Positions 1 to 11,618 of a DNA stretch of 64,000 bases are shown one piece after another (the stretch's first letter is position 1; the number at the start of each line of letters is the position of its first letter). The notes under the pieces were generated by a model. The model was given only the letters and a program-made list of their open reading frames with translations, had not been told where the DNA came from and ran no database searches. Where the stretch lies: positions 21,301 through 85,300 of the forward strand of contig NZ_JAUFPL010000001.1 in the NCBI RefSeq assembly GCF_030409215.1. Reading direction: 5' to 3'. The DNA comes from Halomonas ramblicola. GTDB lineage: Bacteria > Pseudomonadota > Gammaproteobacteria > Pseudomonadales > Halomonadaceae. Position numbers and translations under genes: made by a program.

Positions 1-1994
<1,994 letters not shown>

Positions 1995-2178
1995 TCACAA
2001 CTCGTACAATGGTCAGAGCGGCTGACGGGAGTCAACTCGCCGGTGGTCATGCTGCGAAGCGGCCGTGGCATTCCTTGCCCGCCATCAACATAAGACAAGG
2101 TATAGCAATTCCGCGCCATGGATGGATTTGATTTACCACACCAAGGCAATAGCTTGCCTTTATGTGGAAGGAGGCGAC

Positions 2179-2460
2179 ATGCATATCGGCATCCTGACAC
2201 TGCGCATCTCGCTGCCCGGCTGTCGCTCCCTCAAGGAGAAGCGCCAGCGCATGGGCGGCCTGCATGAACGCTTCGGCCGCCACCCGGCGGTGGCGGTCTG
2301 CGAAAGCAGCGATCATGACCGGCTGGAGGCCAGCGAATGGACCTTCGTGGTGACCGCGACCTCGGCGCAGAAGGTCGAGTCCCTGTGCAGCGAGATCGAG
2401 GACAAGCTGCAGCGCACCGTGGACGGGCGGGTGCTGGAGGCGACACGGGAGCTGCTGTAG
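2179..2460 (+). CDS. DUF503 (YlxP-like) small protein
   Basis: 93-residue protein matching the DUF503 family: it begins MHIGILTLRISLPGC and continues with the typical SLKEKRQ segment, in a small ferredoxin-like alpha/beta fold. Family members are often near nusA/infB/rbfA in other bacteria, but the biochemical role is not established. The ATG at 2179 is chosen because GAAGGAGG lies about 6 nt upstream; the open frame itself extends further 5' without a better start. It stands alone here, divergent from katG and convergent with trxC. Confidence 0.8.
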   Translation: MHIGILTLRISLPGCRSLKEKRQRMGGLHERFGRHPAVAVCESSDHDRLEASEWTFVVTATSAQKVESLCSEIEDKLQRTVDGRVLEATRELL

Positions 2461-2496
2461 CGCCCCGGCCCGACGGCCGGCGCTCATCGGGCCTGC

Positions 2497-2934
2497 CTAT
2501 ACCCGATGCGGATGCAGCCACTGCCTGAGCTGGGGCCCCGACATCAGGCCCGCCTGGCGCGCCACTTCCTGGCCGCCACGGAACACCACCAGGGTGGGAA
2601 TGCTGCGAATCGCGAAGCGGCCGGCCAGCGCCCGCTCGGCCTCGGTATCCAGCTTGGCGAAACGCAGGCGCGGCGCCAGCTCCCGCGCCGCCTCGGCGAA
2701 GACCGGCGCCATCGCCTTGCAGGGCCCGCACCAGCTCGCCCAGAAGTCCACCACCACCGGCAGGGTGCTGCGCTCCACCAGGGCCGGGAAGTTGGCCGCG
2801 GTCAGCACCAGCGGCTCACGGGTGAACAGGGGCTTGTGGCACTTTCCGCAACGCGGCACATCGTCCAGCCGCGCCTGACTGACGCGATTGATCGTCAGGC
2901 AGTGTGGGCAGCCGAGGGTATAGGCATCGCTCAT
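2497..2934 (-). CDS. trxC: Thioredoxin 2 (TrxC)
   Basis: 145-residue thiol-disulfide oxidoreductase with an N-terminal zinc ribbon (C9/C12 in GCPHC and C29/C32 in CGKC), then a thioredoxin domain with active site WCGPC (C69, C72) and the conserved SIPT cis-proline segment. This two-part layout distinguishes TrxC from TrxA. The start at 2934 has GGAAG upstream. The same frame stays open upstream to 3066, where an ATG would add a hydrophobic leader of signal-peptide type (MKACLLALSALMAPAAWA). The zinc ribbon and RBS argue for the shorter cytoplasmic form. Confidence 0.93.
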   Translation of the reverse strand: MSDAYTLGCPHCLTINRVSQARLDDVPRCGKCHKPLFTREPLVLTAANFPALVERSTLPVVVDFWASWCGPCKAMAPVFAEAARELAPRLRFAKLDTEAERALAGRFAIRSIPTLVVFRGGQEVARQAGLMSGPQLRQWLHPHRV

Positions 2935-3239
2935 GGCAGCTTCCGCAGATGTCATTGCAGCGAATATGGCGGAAAAACGCCGTAGCGTACAGTGGGCCAC
3001 GACGATTCGCTCCGCCCAAGCGGCAGGCGCCATCAGCGCAGATAGCGCGAGAAGGCAAGCTTTCATCGTCCTGATCCCCGGGATGGGTAAAAACTGCGGA
3101 CCATGCATGGCTGAACCATACTGGACAGGCGCCTGTTTCGTGAATATAGCGGGCCATTCGACCCATCCGATCGATCGAGGTGTTTCGACATAGGGGTCGC
3201 TCGCGACGCTCGGGCGAGTCCGACAAGCGCCTTCCGTGA
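2935..3239. other. Intergenic region between trxC and M28 peptidase
   Basis: About 305 nt that must carry the divergent promoters. Apart from the in-frame leader-like extension of trxC (3066-2935), I see no convincing gene, terminator or repeat. The 3' part contains AT-richer stretches (around 3115-3160) that could hold promoter elements. Confidence 0.4.
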
Positions 3240-4247
3240 ATGATGATCAAGGGACGCTGGATACGAGTGTGGTGGCTGGTCATGGCGGTGTTGCTGCCGG
3301 TGGTGCTGGCGGGCGGCTACTGGCAGATGTTCCACATGCCGGGCAGCAGCTACCGGGGCACACCGCCGCCCCTGGATGCCCGGGGCGAGGCGCTGCGCGG
3401 GCGGTTGCAGACGCACGTACGCGCGCTGGCGGAAGGGGTCGGTGAGCGTCATGTCTGGCGCCCCGAGGCGCTGCGGGCGGCCGCCGACTACATCGAGCGG
3501 GCCTTTCGCGACGCCGGCCTGGCGCCGCGGCGCCTGCCGGTGCCTCGCGGCGACCAGGTGTTCCACAATCTCGAGGTGCGGCTGCCGGGCAGCGGGGCAA
3601 CGGACGAGATCCTGGTGGTCGGCGCCCATTACGACACCGTGCGCGGTACGCCCGGGGCCGACGACAACGCCTCCGGCGTGGCGGTGCTGCTGGAGCTGGC
3701 GCGGCTCCTGCAGGGGACCGAGCACGAGCGGGAGATTCGCCTGGTCGCCTTCGTCAACGAGGAGGCGCCGCACTTCGGCAGCGACGCCATGGGCAGCCTG
3801 ACCTATGCTCGCGAGGCCCGGGCGCGGGGCGAGGCCATCGTCGGCATGCTCTCGCTGGAGATGCTCGGCCACTATACCGACGCGCCCGGCAGCCAGGCGT
3901 ATCCGCCGCTGCTCGACCTCGTCTACCCCGACCGCGGCAACTTCGTGGCCTGCGTCGGCAACCTGCGTTCACGACGCCTGGTGCGCCGGGTGACGGGCGC
4001 CTTTCGTCGGCATGCCGAGATCCCCTCGGAAGGGCTGGCCGCCCCGGAGTTGCTGCGCGATATCTTCCGCTCCGACCACTGGGCGTTCTGGGAAATGGGC
4101 TACCCGGCGATGATGCTCACCGACACCGCCGATTTCCGCAATCCGCACTACCATGGCCCAGGCGACACCTGGGACACGCTCGACTACGCGAGCATGGCGC
4201 GGCTGACCCCGGCACTGGCCAAGACGCTGGCGCAGCTGGGGCGCTGA
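3240..4247 (+). CDS. Membrane-anchored M28-family zinc aminopeptidase
   Basis: 335 residues. An N-terminal hydrophobic segment (about residues 6-28) acts as signal anchor or signal peptide, followed by an M28 peptidase domain. Two-zinc active-site motifs are visible in order: GAHYDTV (His ligand plus Asp), GADDNASG (bridging Asp), VNEEAPHF (catalytic Glu pair), and SDHWAFWE near the C-terminus (His ligand). The substrate is probably N-terminal residues of peptides in the periplasm. No good Shine-Dalgarno precedes the ATG at 3240, so the start is less certain than the fold. It lies ahead of the peptide-type ABC locus, possibly a functional link, but 200 nt separate them. Confidence 0.85.
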   Translation: MMIKGRWIRVWWLVMAVLLPVVLAGGYWQMFHMPGSSYRGTPPPLDARGEALRGRLQTHVRALAEGVGERHVWRPEALRAAADYIERAFRDAGLAPRRLPVPRGDQVFHNLEVRLPGSGATDEILVVGAHYDTVRGTPGADDNASGVAVLLELARLLQGTEHEREIRLVAFVNEEAPHFGSDAMGSLTYAREARARGEAIVGMLSLEMLGHYTDAPGSQAYPPLLDLVYPDRGNFVACVGNLRSRRLVRRVTGAFRRHAEIPSEGLAAPELLRDIFRSDHWAFWEMGYPAMMLTDTADFRNPHYHGPGDTWDTLDYASMARLTPALAKTLAQLGR

Positions 4248-4450
4248 GATAAGGTGCTTCGCAGATCACCGTGAAAGGGTGATGGCGTGGGATCAGACAC
4301 CACCTCGCGCTCTGAAGAGCGCTCCCACGACGAGGCACAGCTGGGTATCGAAGGTAAGGGGCCTGCCCCCGATTGGCTGTCCCGGATGGCCGAACTCGCC
4401 TAGGGTATAGGGAAAGCCAGGCAACCGGGATAATGGCCGACGGAGCGCCG

Positions 4451-6979
4451 ATGAGACGTCTGTTGTTCCTTGGCGCGACACTGATCCTGGCAGGCGTGGT
4501 CGCGGTGGCCCTGCGTCAACCGGCACCGTCTACTGCGCCGGCCATGGGCCAGGAGAGCGCGACGGCGGAGCTCCGGTCGCGCCGCGGGGCGCTGGTGGAT
4601 CAGGTCGTGTTCACCCGCGAGGACGAGCCGGGCCGGGTCACGGGCCTGATCGAGGCAGGCACTCATCAGGTCTTCACCCAGGGCATCTCCAATCCCGGTA
4701 TCTTCCGCCGGCTGCGCGATTCCCTCGCCACCGGCTACGACCTCTCCTACGGCACCTCCAGCGAGCTGACCCTGAACCCGGCCGGGCCGGAGCTGGCCGA
4801 CGGCACCCTCAATCCCTTCCATGTGCCGGCCATTCGCGAGGCGCTCAACCGCCTGGTGGATCGCGACTATATCGCCCAGGAACTCTATGGGGGCCTGGCC
4901 GAGCCGCGTTTCCTGCCGCTCTCCACCGCCTTTCCCGACTATGCACGCCTGGCCGCCGTGGCCCGCGAGCTGGAGCTGCGCTACGCCCATGACCCCGACG
5001 CCGCCCGCGAGGCGATCCACCGCGAGATGGCGGCGCTCGGGGCGCGTCTCCGCGAGGGCGTGTGGCACTACGAAAACGAGCCGGTGCGCCTGATCGTGCT
5101 GATCCGCACCGAGGACCAACGCCGCCAGGTCGGCGACTACGCCGCCAACCTGCTGCAGGAGCTGGGCTTCGTCGTCGAGCGCCGCTATCGCACCGCCGAG
5201 GAGGCCTCGCGCATCTGGATCGCCACGGACCCCAGGGCCGGGCGGTGGCACCTCTATACCGGCGGCTGGATCAGCATCGTCATCCAGCGCGATCAGGCGG
5301 AGGTCTTCAGCTTCTACTACACCCCCCGCGGACGTGCCGAACCCCTGTGGCAGGCCTACGAGCCGGCCCCGGAATTCGACGAGCTCGCCGACCGCCTGCA
5401 GCGCCGTGACTACCGGAACTGGGAGGAGCGCCAGGCGATGATGGCGCGGGCGCTGGAACTGGCCATGCAGGATTCGTCGCGGATCTGGCTGGTCGACCAG
5501 CTCAACGCCTCGGCGCGGGCCGCCGACGTGGAGGTGGCCGTCGATCTCGCCGGCGGGCTCGCCGGCTCGGCGCTATGGCCCTACACCCTGCGCTATGCCG
5601 ACCGGGTGGGCGGACGCATGGTGTTCGGCACGCCGGGGCTGTTGACCGAGCCGTGGAACCCGGTGTCGGGCAGCAACTGGATCTTCGACCAGATGATCAT
5701 GCGCGCGACCCAGGACCCGGTGGCGCTGCCCGACCCCTTCACCGGGCTCTACCGTCCCCAGCGCATCGAGCGTGCCGCGGTGACCGTGCAGGAAGACGTG
5801 ACAATCGGGCGCACCCTCGACTGGTTGAGCGTCTCGACGGCGGAGGAGATCGTCGTGCCGGAAGCGGCCTGGATCGACTGGGACGGCGAGGCGGGGCGCT
5901 TCGTCAGCGTCGGCGAGGCGCACGACGCGCCCGTCACCGCCCGCACCCGGGTCCGGGTGCGCTACGACGAGGAGCTGTTCGCGCAGCGCTGGCACGACGG
6001 CTCGCCGCTGTCGCTGGCCGACTTCGTGCTGCCATGGATCCTGGCCTTCGAACGGGCCGACGAGGCGAGCCGGCTCTACGACCCGGCCTACCTGCCCACC
6101 TTCGAGGTCTTCCAGCGCCACTTCCGCGGCTGGCACATCGTCTCCCGCGACCCGCTGGTCATCGAGGTCTACAGCGACCAGATCTTTCCCGACGCCGAGA
6201 CCCTGGTGGCCAACCGCGCGCCCGCGCCGCAGCCGTGGCACGCCCTGGCCCTGGGGATCTTCGCCGAGCGCCAGGGGGAGCTGGCGTTCTCCTCCAACAA
6301 GGCGGACCGACGGCGGGTGGACTGGATGAGCCTGGTGGCCGGGCCCAGCGTGCCGATCCTCGCGCGCCATCTCGCGCGGGCCCGCGAGCGCACTGCGTCA
6401 CCCTTCCCCGGCGTGTTCGACGAGCTGCTCGAGGAAGACGAGATCGCCGCCCGCTATCGGGCGCTCGCCGACTGGCATGCGCAGCGCGGGCATTTCTGGA
6501 TCGGCAACGGCCCCTTCCTGCTCGATTCGGTGCACCCCGTGGCGGGCAGCCTGGTGCTCGAGCGCTTCCGAGACTTCCCCGACCCGGCCGACAAGTGGCT
6601 GGGCTTCGCCCGTCCCGCGATTCCGGAACTCGACCTCGACGGTCCCCTGGTCACGGCGCTCGGCACGACAGACGAGGGCGACGCGGCGACGTTTCGCCTG
6701 GCGGTGACCCTCGAGGGCGAGCCCTACCCGCCGGCGGCGATCGATCGGGTGCAGTTCCTGCTCTTCGACGGCCGCGGGACCCTGGTCGAGCGCGGCGCGG
6801 CCGAGCCGCGCGACGACGGGCATTGGCGGATCGCCCCGTCGCCGGCGGCGCTCGCCGGCCTGGGCGTCGGCGCCAACCGCCTGGAGGTCGCCGTGACCAG
6901 CCACCGCGTGGCCCTGCCGGCCTTCGCCTCCCACGTCTTCGCCACGGTGCCGCCGGGCGGCACGGAGGCATCGCCATGA
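4451..6979 (+). CDS. Very large SBP_bac_5-type periplasmic binding protein
   Basis: 842 residues from the ATG at 4451, chosen because a classic signal peptide follows (MRRLLFLGATLILAGVVAVAL); the frame is open further upstream. It resembles family-5 (oligopeptide/dipeptide/nickel) solute-binding proteins, including TLNPFHVPAIREALNRLVDR near residue 118 and a later FWIGNGPFLLDSV segment typical of these proteins. It is much longer than the usual ~530-600 residues, with a duplicated-looking middle and a C-terminal beta-rich, Ig-like segment (about 735-830). Its stop overlaps the ATG of the permease by ATGA, so the five genes to 11445 form one translationally coupled importer. Ligand not predictable. 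Confidence 0.82.
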   Translation: MRRLLFLGATLILAGVVAVALRQPAPSTAPAMGQESATAELRSRRGALVDQVVFTREDEPGRVTGLIEAGTHQVFTQGISNPGIFRRLRDSLATGYDLSYGTSSELTLNPAGPELADGTLNPFHVPAIREALNRLVDRDYIAQELYGGLAEPRFLPLSTAFPDYARLAAVARELELRYAHDPDAAREAIHREMAALGARLREGVWHYENEPVRLIVLIRTEDQRRQVGDYAANLLQELGFVVERRYRTAEEASRIWIATDPRAGRWHLYTGGWISIVIQRDQAEVFSFYYTPRGRAEPLWQAYEPAPEFDELADRLQRRDYRNWEERQAMMARALELAMQDSSRIWLVDQLNASARAADVEVAVDLAGGLAGSALWPYTLRYADRVGGRMVFGTPGLLTEPWNPVSGSNWIFDQMIMRATQDPVALPDPFTGLYRPQRIERAAVTVQEDVTIGRTLDWLSVSTAEEIVVPEAAWIDWDGEAGRFVSVGEAHDAPVTARTRVRVRYDEELFAQRWHDGSPLSLADFVLPWILAFERADEASRLYDPAYLPTFEVFQRHFRGWHIVSRDPLVIEVYSDQIFPDAETLVANRAPAPQPWHALALGIFAERQGELAFSSNKADRRRVDWMSLVAGPSVPILARHLARARERTASPFPGVFDELLEEDEIAARYRALADWHAQRGHFWIGNGPFLLDSVHPVAGSLVLERFRDFPDPADKWLGFARPAIPELDLDGPLVTALGTTDEGDAATFRLAVTLEGEPYPPAAIDRVQFLLFDGRGTLVERGAAEPRDDGHWRIAPSPAALAGLGVGANRLEVAVTSHRVALPAFASHVFATVPPGGTEASP

Positions 6980-8103
6980 GAGCCCGGCAGGCAGCGGCCG
7001 TCACCGAGCCCTCCGCCCGCCGCGGCGGGTGGCGCGACCTGCGCCGCCTGCTGCTCTACACGGTCAAGCGGCTGCTGGCGCTGTTCGTCACCGTGCTGGT
7101 CGGGGTCTACCTGACCATCCTCATCGCCAACATGGGGGGCCAGGTGGACGAGCTGCGCCGCGTGCAGATCCGCAGCGAAGCCGCCGAGGCCGTGCGGGCC
7201 GACCCCGCCTTCCAGGACATGCCCGCCGAGGAGCGCAATGCCCTGATCGAACGGCAGGTGGCGCTCGAGGTGGAGCGGCTGCGCCTCGACGAGCCCTTCC
7301 TGGTGCGCAGCGTCGACTACCTGCAGCAGGCGCTGCGCCTCGACCTGGGGCGTGCCGAGCAGATGCACAGCGACCGGGGGTCCCGCGACGTCTACGACAT
7401 CATCGTCGAGCGCCTGCCGGCGACCCTGCTGCTGTTCGGCACCGCCAACCTGCTGGTCTTCTTCGTCTCGGTGTTCGTGGCGCTGTTCCTGTCGCGGCGC
7501 TACGGCAGCGCGCTGGACCGCAGCGTGGTCGCCCTGGCCCCGACCTCGGCGGCGCCGGGCTGGTTCTACGGCATCTTCCTGATCCTGGTCTTCGCCTTCG
7601 TGGCGCCGCTGCTGCCCGCCGGCGGCATGGTGGCCGTACCGCCCCCGGAAGACGGCTGGGCCTACGGCGCCAGTGTGGTGCGCCACATGCTGCTGCCGGT
7701 GGCGGCCATGTTCCTGTCGCAGATCTTCATCTCCATCTACTCCTGGCGCACCTTCTTCCTGATCCACTCCAGCGAGGACTACGTGGAGATGGCCCGCGCC
7801 AAGGGGCTGCCGTCGCAGCTCATCGAGCGGCGCTACATCCTGCGCCCGACCCTGTCGCCGATCGTCACCAGCTTCCTGCTGATGCTGATCGGGCTGTGGA
7901 GCGGCGCCATCATCCTCGAGCAGGTGTTCAACTGGCCGGGGCTCGGCTCGCTGCTCTTCCAGGCCATCGGCTACCGCGACACCCCGGTGATCATCGGCGG
8001 CGTGGTGATCTTCGCCTACCTGCTGGCCGCGACGGTGTTCCTGCTCGACATCCTCTACGCGCTGCTCGACCCGCGGGTGCGCCTGGAAGGAGGACAGCGA
8101 TGA
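6976..8103 (+). CDS. Peptide-type ABC transporter permease, DppB-like
   Basis: 375-residue inner-membrane permease. The first membrane helix (about residues 30-55) is followed by an unusually long periplasmic loop of roughly 110 residues, then five further helices. The cytoplasmic EAA loop is seen around EDYVEMARAKGLPSQLI, and the NWPGLGSLLF segment is typical of the DppB/OppB family. The start at 6976 overlaps the previous stop by ATGA and has GGAGGC upstream. It pairs with the permease at 8100. Confidence 0.9.
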   Translation: MRARQAAAVTEPSARRGGWRDLRRLLLYTVKRLLALFVTVLVGVYLTILIANMGGQVDELRRVQIRSEAAEAVRADPAFQDMPAEERNALIERQVALEVERLRLDEPFLVRSVDYLQQALRLDLGRAEQMHSDRGSRDVYDIIVERLPATLLLFGTANLLVFFVSVFVALFLSRRYGSALDRSVVALAPTSAAPGWFYGIFLILVFAFVAPLLPAGGMVAVPPPEDGWAYGASVVRHMLLPVAAMFLSQIFISIYSWRTFFLIHSSEDYVEMARAKGLPSQLIERRYILRPTLSPIVTSFLLMLIGLWSGAIILEQVFNWPGLGSLLFQAIGYRDTPVIIGGVVIFAYLLAATVFLLDILYALLDPRVRLEGGQR

Positions 8104-9452
8104 GCGGCGCACGCTGGCGGGAGGGGTGGCGGGAACTGCGCCGCTACCCCTCCGCGCTGCTGGGGCTCGCGATCATCGCCGCGCTGGTGGCGCTGGCGCT
8201 CTACACGCCGATCGCCATCCCCTACGGCGAGGCGCTGGCCAAGTGGCGCGGCAGCGAGGCCTGGCAGGGCAACCCCGTCAATGCGGCCCCGCTGTGGCTC
8301 GACCGCCTCACCGGCGGCGAGGCGCCGCGCACCCTGGTCGTCGCAAGCGAGACGGCGCCGGTCGAGGAACGCGCCTTCGCGGGCGGGCGCCGCCTGCGGA
8401 TCCCGCTCGCCTTCGACTTCGATGCCGGCGATTTTCCCAGCGAACTGAACCTCTTCCTGCACGCCCCGGGCCATGAGCAGCCGCCCTTCGCGCGGCTGAG
8501 CTGGCAGACGCCCGACGGGCGCGAGTTGGCGCTGGGCGGGTATCGCATCGGCGCGCGGGAGCGCATCTCGCTGTCCCAGGACCGGGCGCTGGAGCGTCGC
8601 CTGGGCGGGCTGGTGCCGCACATCGGGCTGCTGGCCGAGCCGGGCACGGCGGAGGGTCCCGACGCCGAGCCGCGGGTGCTGCCCGGCCGCTATACGCTGC
8701 TGCTCGACGTGCTGGTCTTCGACGAGGAAGCGGCCTTCGACGCCGAGCTGGTACTCTACGGCCGGGTGCACGGCATCGCCGGCACCGACCACCAGCGCCG
8801 TGATCTCAGCCTGGCGCTGATGTGGGGCACGCCGGTGGCGCTCGCCTTCGGCCTGCTGGCGGCCGTGGGCACCACCGTCACCACCCTGGTGATCGCCGCG
8901 GTGGGGGTGTGGTATCGCGGCTGGGTCGACGCCACCATCCAGCGGCTCACCGAGGTCAACATGATCCTGCCGATCCTGCCCATCCTGGTGATGGTCGGCA
9001 CCCTCTACTCGACCAGCATCTGGCTGATGCTCGGCGTGGTGGTGGTGCTGGGCATCTTCAGCGCCGGCATCAAGATGTACCGGGCGATGCTGCTGCCGAT
9101 CCGCGAGGCGCCCTACATCGAGGCGGCCCAGGCCTACGGGGCGAGCAATGGGCGCATCGTGCTGCGCTACCTGATCCCGCGCATCCTGCCGGTGTTGATC
9201 CCCACCTTCGTTACCCTGATTCCCACCTTCGTGTTCCTGGAGGCGTCGCTGGCGGTGCTGGGCCTGGGCGACCCGCTGCTGCCCACCTGGGGCAAGGTGC
9301 TCAACGATGCCCAGTCCCAGAGCGCGCTCTACAACGGCTACTACTACTGGGTGGTGTCGCCGGCGGTGCTGCTGATGCTGACCGGGCTGGGCTTCGCCAT
9401 GCTCGGCTTCGCGCTGGACCGTGTCTTCAACCCGCGGCTGAGGAGCCTGTGA
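8100..9452 (+). CDS. Peptide-type ABC transporter permease, DppC-like, with large periplasmic insert
   Basis: 450 residues against the usual ~300. The first helix (about residues 19-40) is followed by some 190 residues of hydrophilic, probably beta-rich sequence before the core permease helices start near residue 240. The EAA loop is recognisable in REAPYIEAAQAYGAS and the GDPLLPTWG end motif is typical of DppC. AAGGAGG precedes the ATG at 8100, which overlaps the preceding stop. The insert probably faces the periplasm and may contact the oversized binding protein; that is inference. Confidence 0.88.
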   Translation: MSGARWREGWRELRRYPSALLGLAIIAALVALALYTPIAIPYGEALAKWRGSEAWQGNPVNAAPLWLDRLTGGEAPRTLVVASETAPVEERAFAGGRRLRIPLAFDFDAGDFPSELNLFLHAPGHEQPPFARLSWQTPDGRELALGGYRIGARERISLSQDRALERRLGGLVPHIGLLAEPGTAEGPDAEPRVLPGRYTLLLDVLVFDEEAAFDAELVLYGRVHGIAGTDHQRRDLSLALMWGTPVALAFGLLAAVGTTVTTLVIAAVGVWYRGWVDATIQRLTEVNMILPILPILVMVGTLYSTSIWLMLGVVVVLGIFSAGIKMYRAMLLPIREAPYIEAAQAYGASNGRIVLRYLIPRILPVLIPTFVTLIPTFVFLEASLAVLGLGDPLLPTWGKVLNDAQSQSALYNGYYYWVVSPAVLLMLTGLGFAMLGFALDRVFNPRLRSL

Positions 9453-10438
9453 TGCGCGACCGGACGCTGCTGCGCGTGGAGGCGCTGGAGCTGCACTACC
9501 AGACGCGGCGGGGGGCGGTGCATGCCGTCGACGGCGTGAGCTTCGACCTGTGCCAGGGCGAGGCGCTGGTGGTGCTCGGCGAATCCGGCTGCGGCAAGAG
9601 CTCGCTGGCCAAGGCGCTGATGCGCCTGCTGCCGCGCAACGTCCACCACACGGCGGGGCGGGTCACCCTGGACGGCATCGACATCATGACGCTGCCCGAC
9701 GAGCGCTTCCGCCGCGAGGTGCAGTGGTCGCGCATGGCGCTGGTGATGCAGGCCTCGATGAACGCCCTCAATCCGGTGGTGCGGGTCGGCGAGCAGGTCG
9801 CCGAGCCGTTGCGGGTGCTGCGCGGCTGGCCCCGGGGGAAGGCCCTGGCGAGGGCCGCGGAGGTGTTCGAGCTGGTGGGGGTGTCCACGGACTTCCTGGC
9901 CCGCTACCCCTTCGAGCTCTCCGGCGGCATGCGCCAGCGCGCCGTGCTGGCCATGGCGCTGGTCGCCGAGCCGGCGCTGGTGATCCTCGACGAGCCCACC
10001 TCGGCGCTCGACGTGCTCACCCAGGCGAGCATCATGAACGCCCTGAAGCGGGTCAAGCGCGAGCTGGGCACCAGCTTCATCCTGATCACCCACGACGTGG
10101 CCACCTCCAGCGAGCTGGGGGACCGGGTGGCGCTGATGTATGCCGGCCAGTTCGTCGAGGTGGCCGACGCCGCGCGCTTCTTCACCGCCCCGGCGCACCC
10201 CTATTCGCAGATGCTGATGGCCAGCGTGCCGCGCCTGCGCCAGCGGGCCCGCCCGGAGGCGATCCCCGGCGAGCCGCCGAGCCTGGCCGCCCCGCCCGGT
10301 GGCTGTCGCTACGCCGAACGCTGCCCGTATCGCTTCGCGCGCTGTGCCAAGGACCCGCCGGCCTTCCGGCTCGGCGAACGCCACCGGGCGCGCTGCTGGC
10401 TGCACGCCGACGACGCCCCGGCCGGAGGTGGCGCATGA
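9452..10438 (+). CDS. Peptide-type ABC transporter ATP-binding protein, DppD-like
   Basis: 328-residue ATPase. Walker A is GESGCGKSS, the signature is LSGGMRQR and Walker B is LVILDEPTSALD, followed by the switch His in LITHDVATS. The C-terminal oligopeptide/dipeptide transporter extension (GGCRYAERCPYRFARC) contains spaced cysteines of the type that bind an Fe-S cluster in some DppD homologues. The ATG at 9452 overlaps the permease stop (TGATG) with AGGAG upstream. It forms a heterodimer with the next gene. Confidence 0.93.
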   Translation: MRDRTLLRVEALELHYQTRRGAVHAVDGVSFDLCQGEALVVLGESGCGKSSLAKALMRLLPRNVHHTAGRVTLDGIDIMTLPDERFRREVQWSRMALVMQASMNALNPVVRVGEQVAEPLRVLRGWPRGKALARAAEVFELVGVSTDFLARYPFELSGGMRQRAVLAMALVAEPALVILDEPTSALDVLTQASIMNALKRVKRELGTSFILITHDVATSSELGDRVALMYAGQFVEVADAARFFTAPAHPYSQMLMASVPRLRQRARPEAIPGEPPSLAAPPGGCRYAERCPYRFARCAKDPPAFRLGERHRARCWLHADDAPAGGGA

Positions 10439-11445
10439 GCTCGCCCGCCGACCTTCAGCCCGAGGATGCCAAGGCGCCGCTGATCGCCGCCCGCGACCTG
10501 CACACCTGGTTCGAGCTGCGCCGGTGGGGCTTTCTGCGCGTGGGCGCGGTGCGGGCGGTGGACGGGGTCGAGTTTGCCCTGGCGGCTGGCGAGGCGGTGG
10601 CCTTCGTCGGCGAGAGCGGCTGCGGCAAGAGCTCGCTGGCGCGGACCCTGCTCGGGCTGCACCGTCCCACCCGCGGCGAGGTGCGCTTCGCCGGCCGCTC
10701 GCTCGGCGACCTCGAGGGGCGCGCGCTCAAGGCGTACCGAGCCGAGGTGGGCTACGTGCAGCAGGATCCCTACGGGGCGCTGCCGCCCTTCCTGGACGTG
10801 CGGCGCATCCTCGCCGAGCCGCTGATCGTGCACGGGGTGCGCGACCGGGCCGAGCGTGAGCGGCGCATCCGCGCGGCCCTGGAGGAGGTGCGCCTGTCGC
10901 CGGCCGAGGCATACCTCGGCCAGTTCCCGCACATGCTCAGCGGCGGCCAGCAGCAGCGGGTGGTGATCGCCCGGGCGCTGATCCTCGCCCCGCGGCTGCT
11001 GATCGCCGACGAGCCGGTCTCGATGCTCGACGCTTCGGTGCGGGTGGAGATCCTCGAACTCCTGCGGCGCATCCAGCGCGAGCGAGGGCTGACCCTGGCC
11101 TTCATCACCCATGATCTCTCCACGGTGCGCCACTACGCCGAGCGGATCTTCGTGATGTACGCCGGGCGCGTGGTGGAGAGCGCCCCGGTGGACGACCTGC
11201 TCGATCACCCCCAGCACCCCTACACCCAGGCGCTGCTCGCCGCCATCGCCGACCCCGACGCCGCCAACGCCACCCGGCTGCGCGAGGTGCCCGCCGGCGA
11301 GCCCCCGAGCCTGCTGCATCCGCCGGCGGCCTGTCGCTTCCACCCGCGCTGCCCCCACTTCATGGCCGGGCTGTGCGACGTCGAGGATCCCCCCGACTTC
11401 GAGCCGCGCCGCGACCACCGCTCGGCCTGCTGGCTGCATCGCTGA
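10435..11445 (+). CDS. Peptide-type ABC transporter ATP-binding protein, DppF-like
   Basis: 336-residue second ATPase of the importer. Walker A is GESGCGKSS, the signature LSGGQQQR, Walker B LLIADEPVSMLD, switch FITHDLSTV. The C-terminal domain again has the cysteine set (CRFHPRCPHFMAGLC) found after peptide-transporter ATPases. It overlaps its partner by four bases (ATGA) with GGAGGTG upstream, and is the last gene of the operon; a 170-nt gap with no gene follows. Confidence 0.93.
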   Translation: MSSPADLQPEDAKAPLIAARDLHTWFELRRWGFLRVGAVRAVDGVEFALAAGEAVAFVGESGCGKSSLARTLLGLHRPTRGEVRFAGRSLGDLEGRALKAYRAEVGYVQQDPYGALPPFLDVRRILAEPLIVHGVRDRAERERRIRAALEEVRLSPAEAYLGQFPHMLSGGQQQRVVIARALILAPRLLIADEPVSMLDASVRVEILELLRRIQRERGLTLAFITHDLSTVRHYAERIFVMYAGRVVESAPVDDLLDHPQHPYTQALLAAIADPDAANATRLREVPAGEPPSLLHPPAACRFHPRCPHFMAGLCDVEDPPDFEPRRDHRSACWLHR

Positions 11446-11618
11446 GCGGAGCTAGCGACTCATGCGTTCGCGGCCGGTGACTATGGAACTGATCACGCGA
11501 TTAATTTTGAATAGGCACTTATAGGACAAAACACGACGGCCCAACTTTTAGGACGTCGCTAGTTGGCCAGGAGCAGATGTTCAGTGAAAGCTGATATAAA
11601 ACAGGGGGAATCAGCCGG

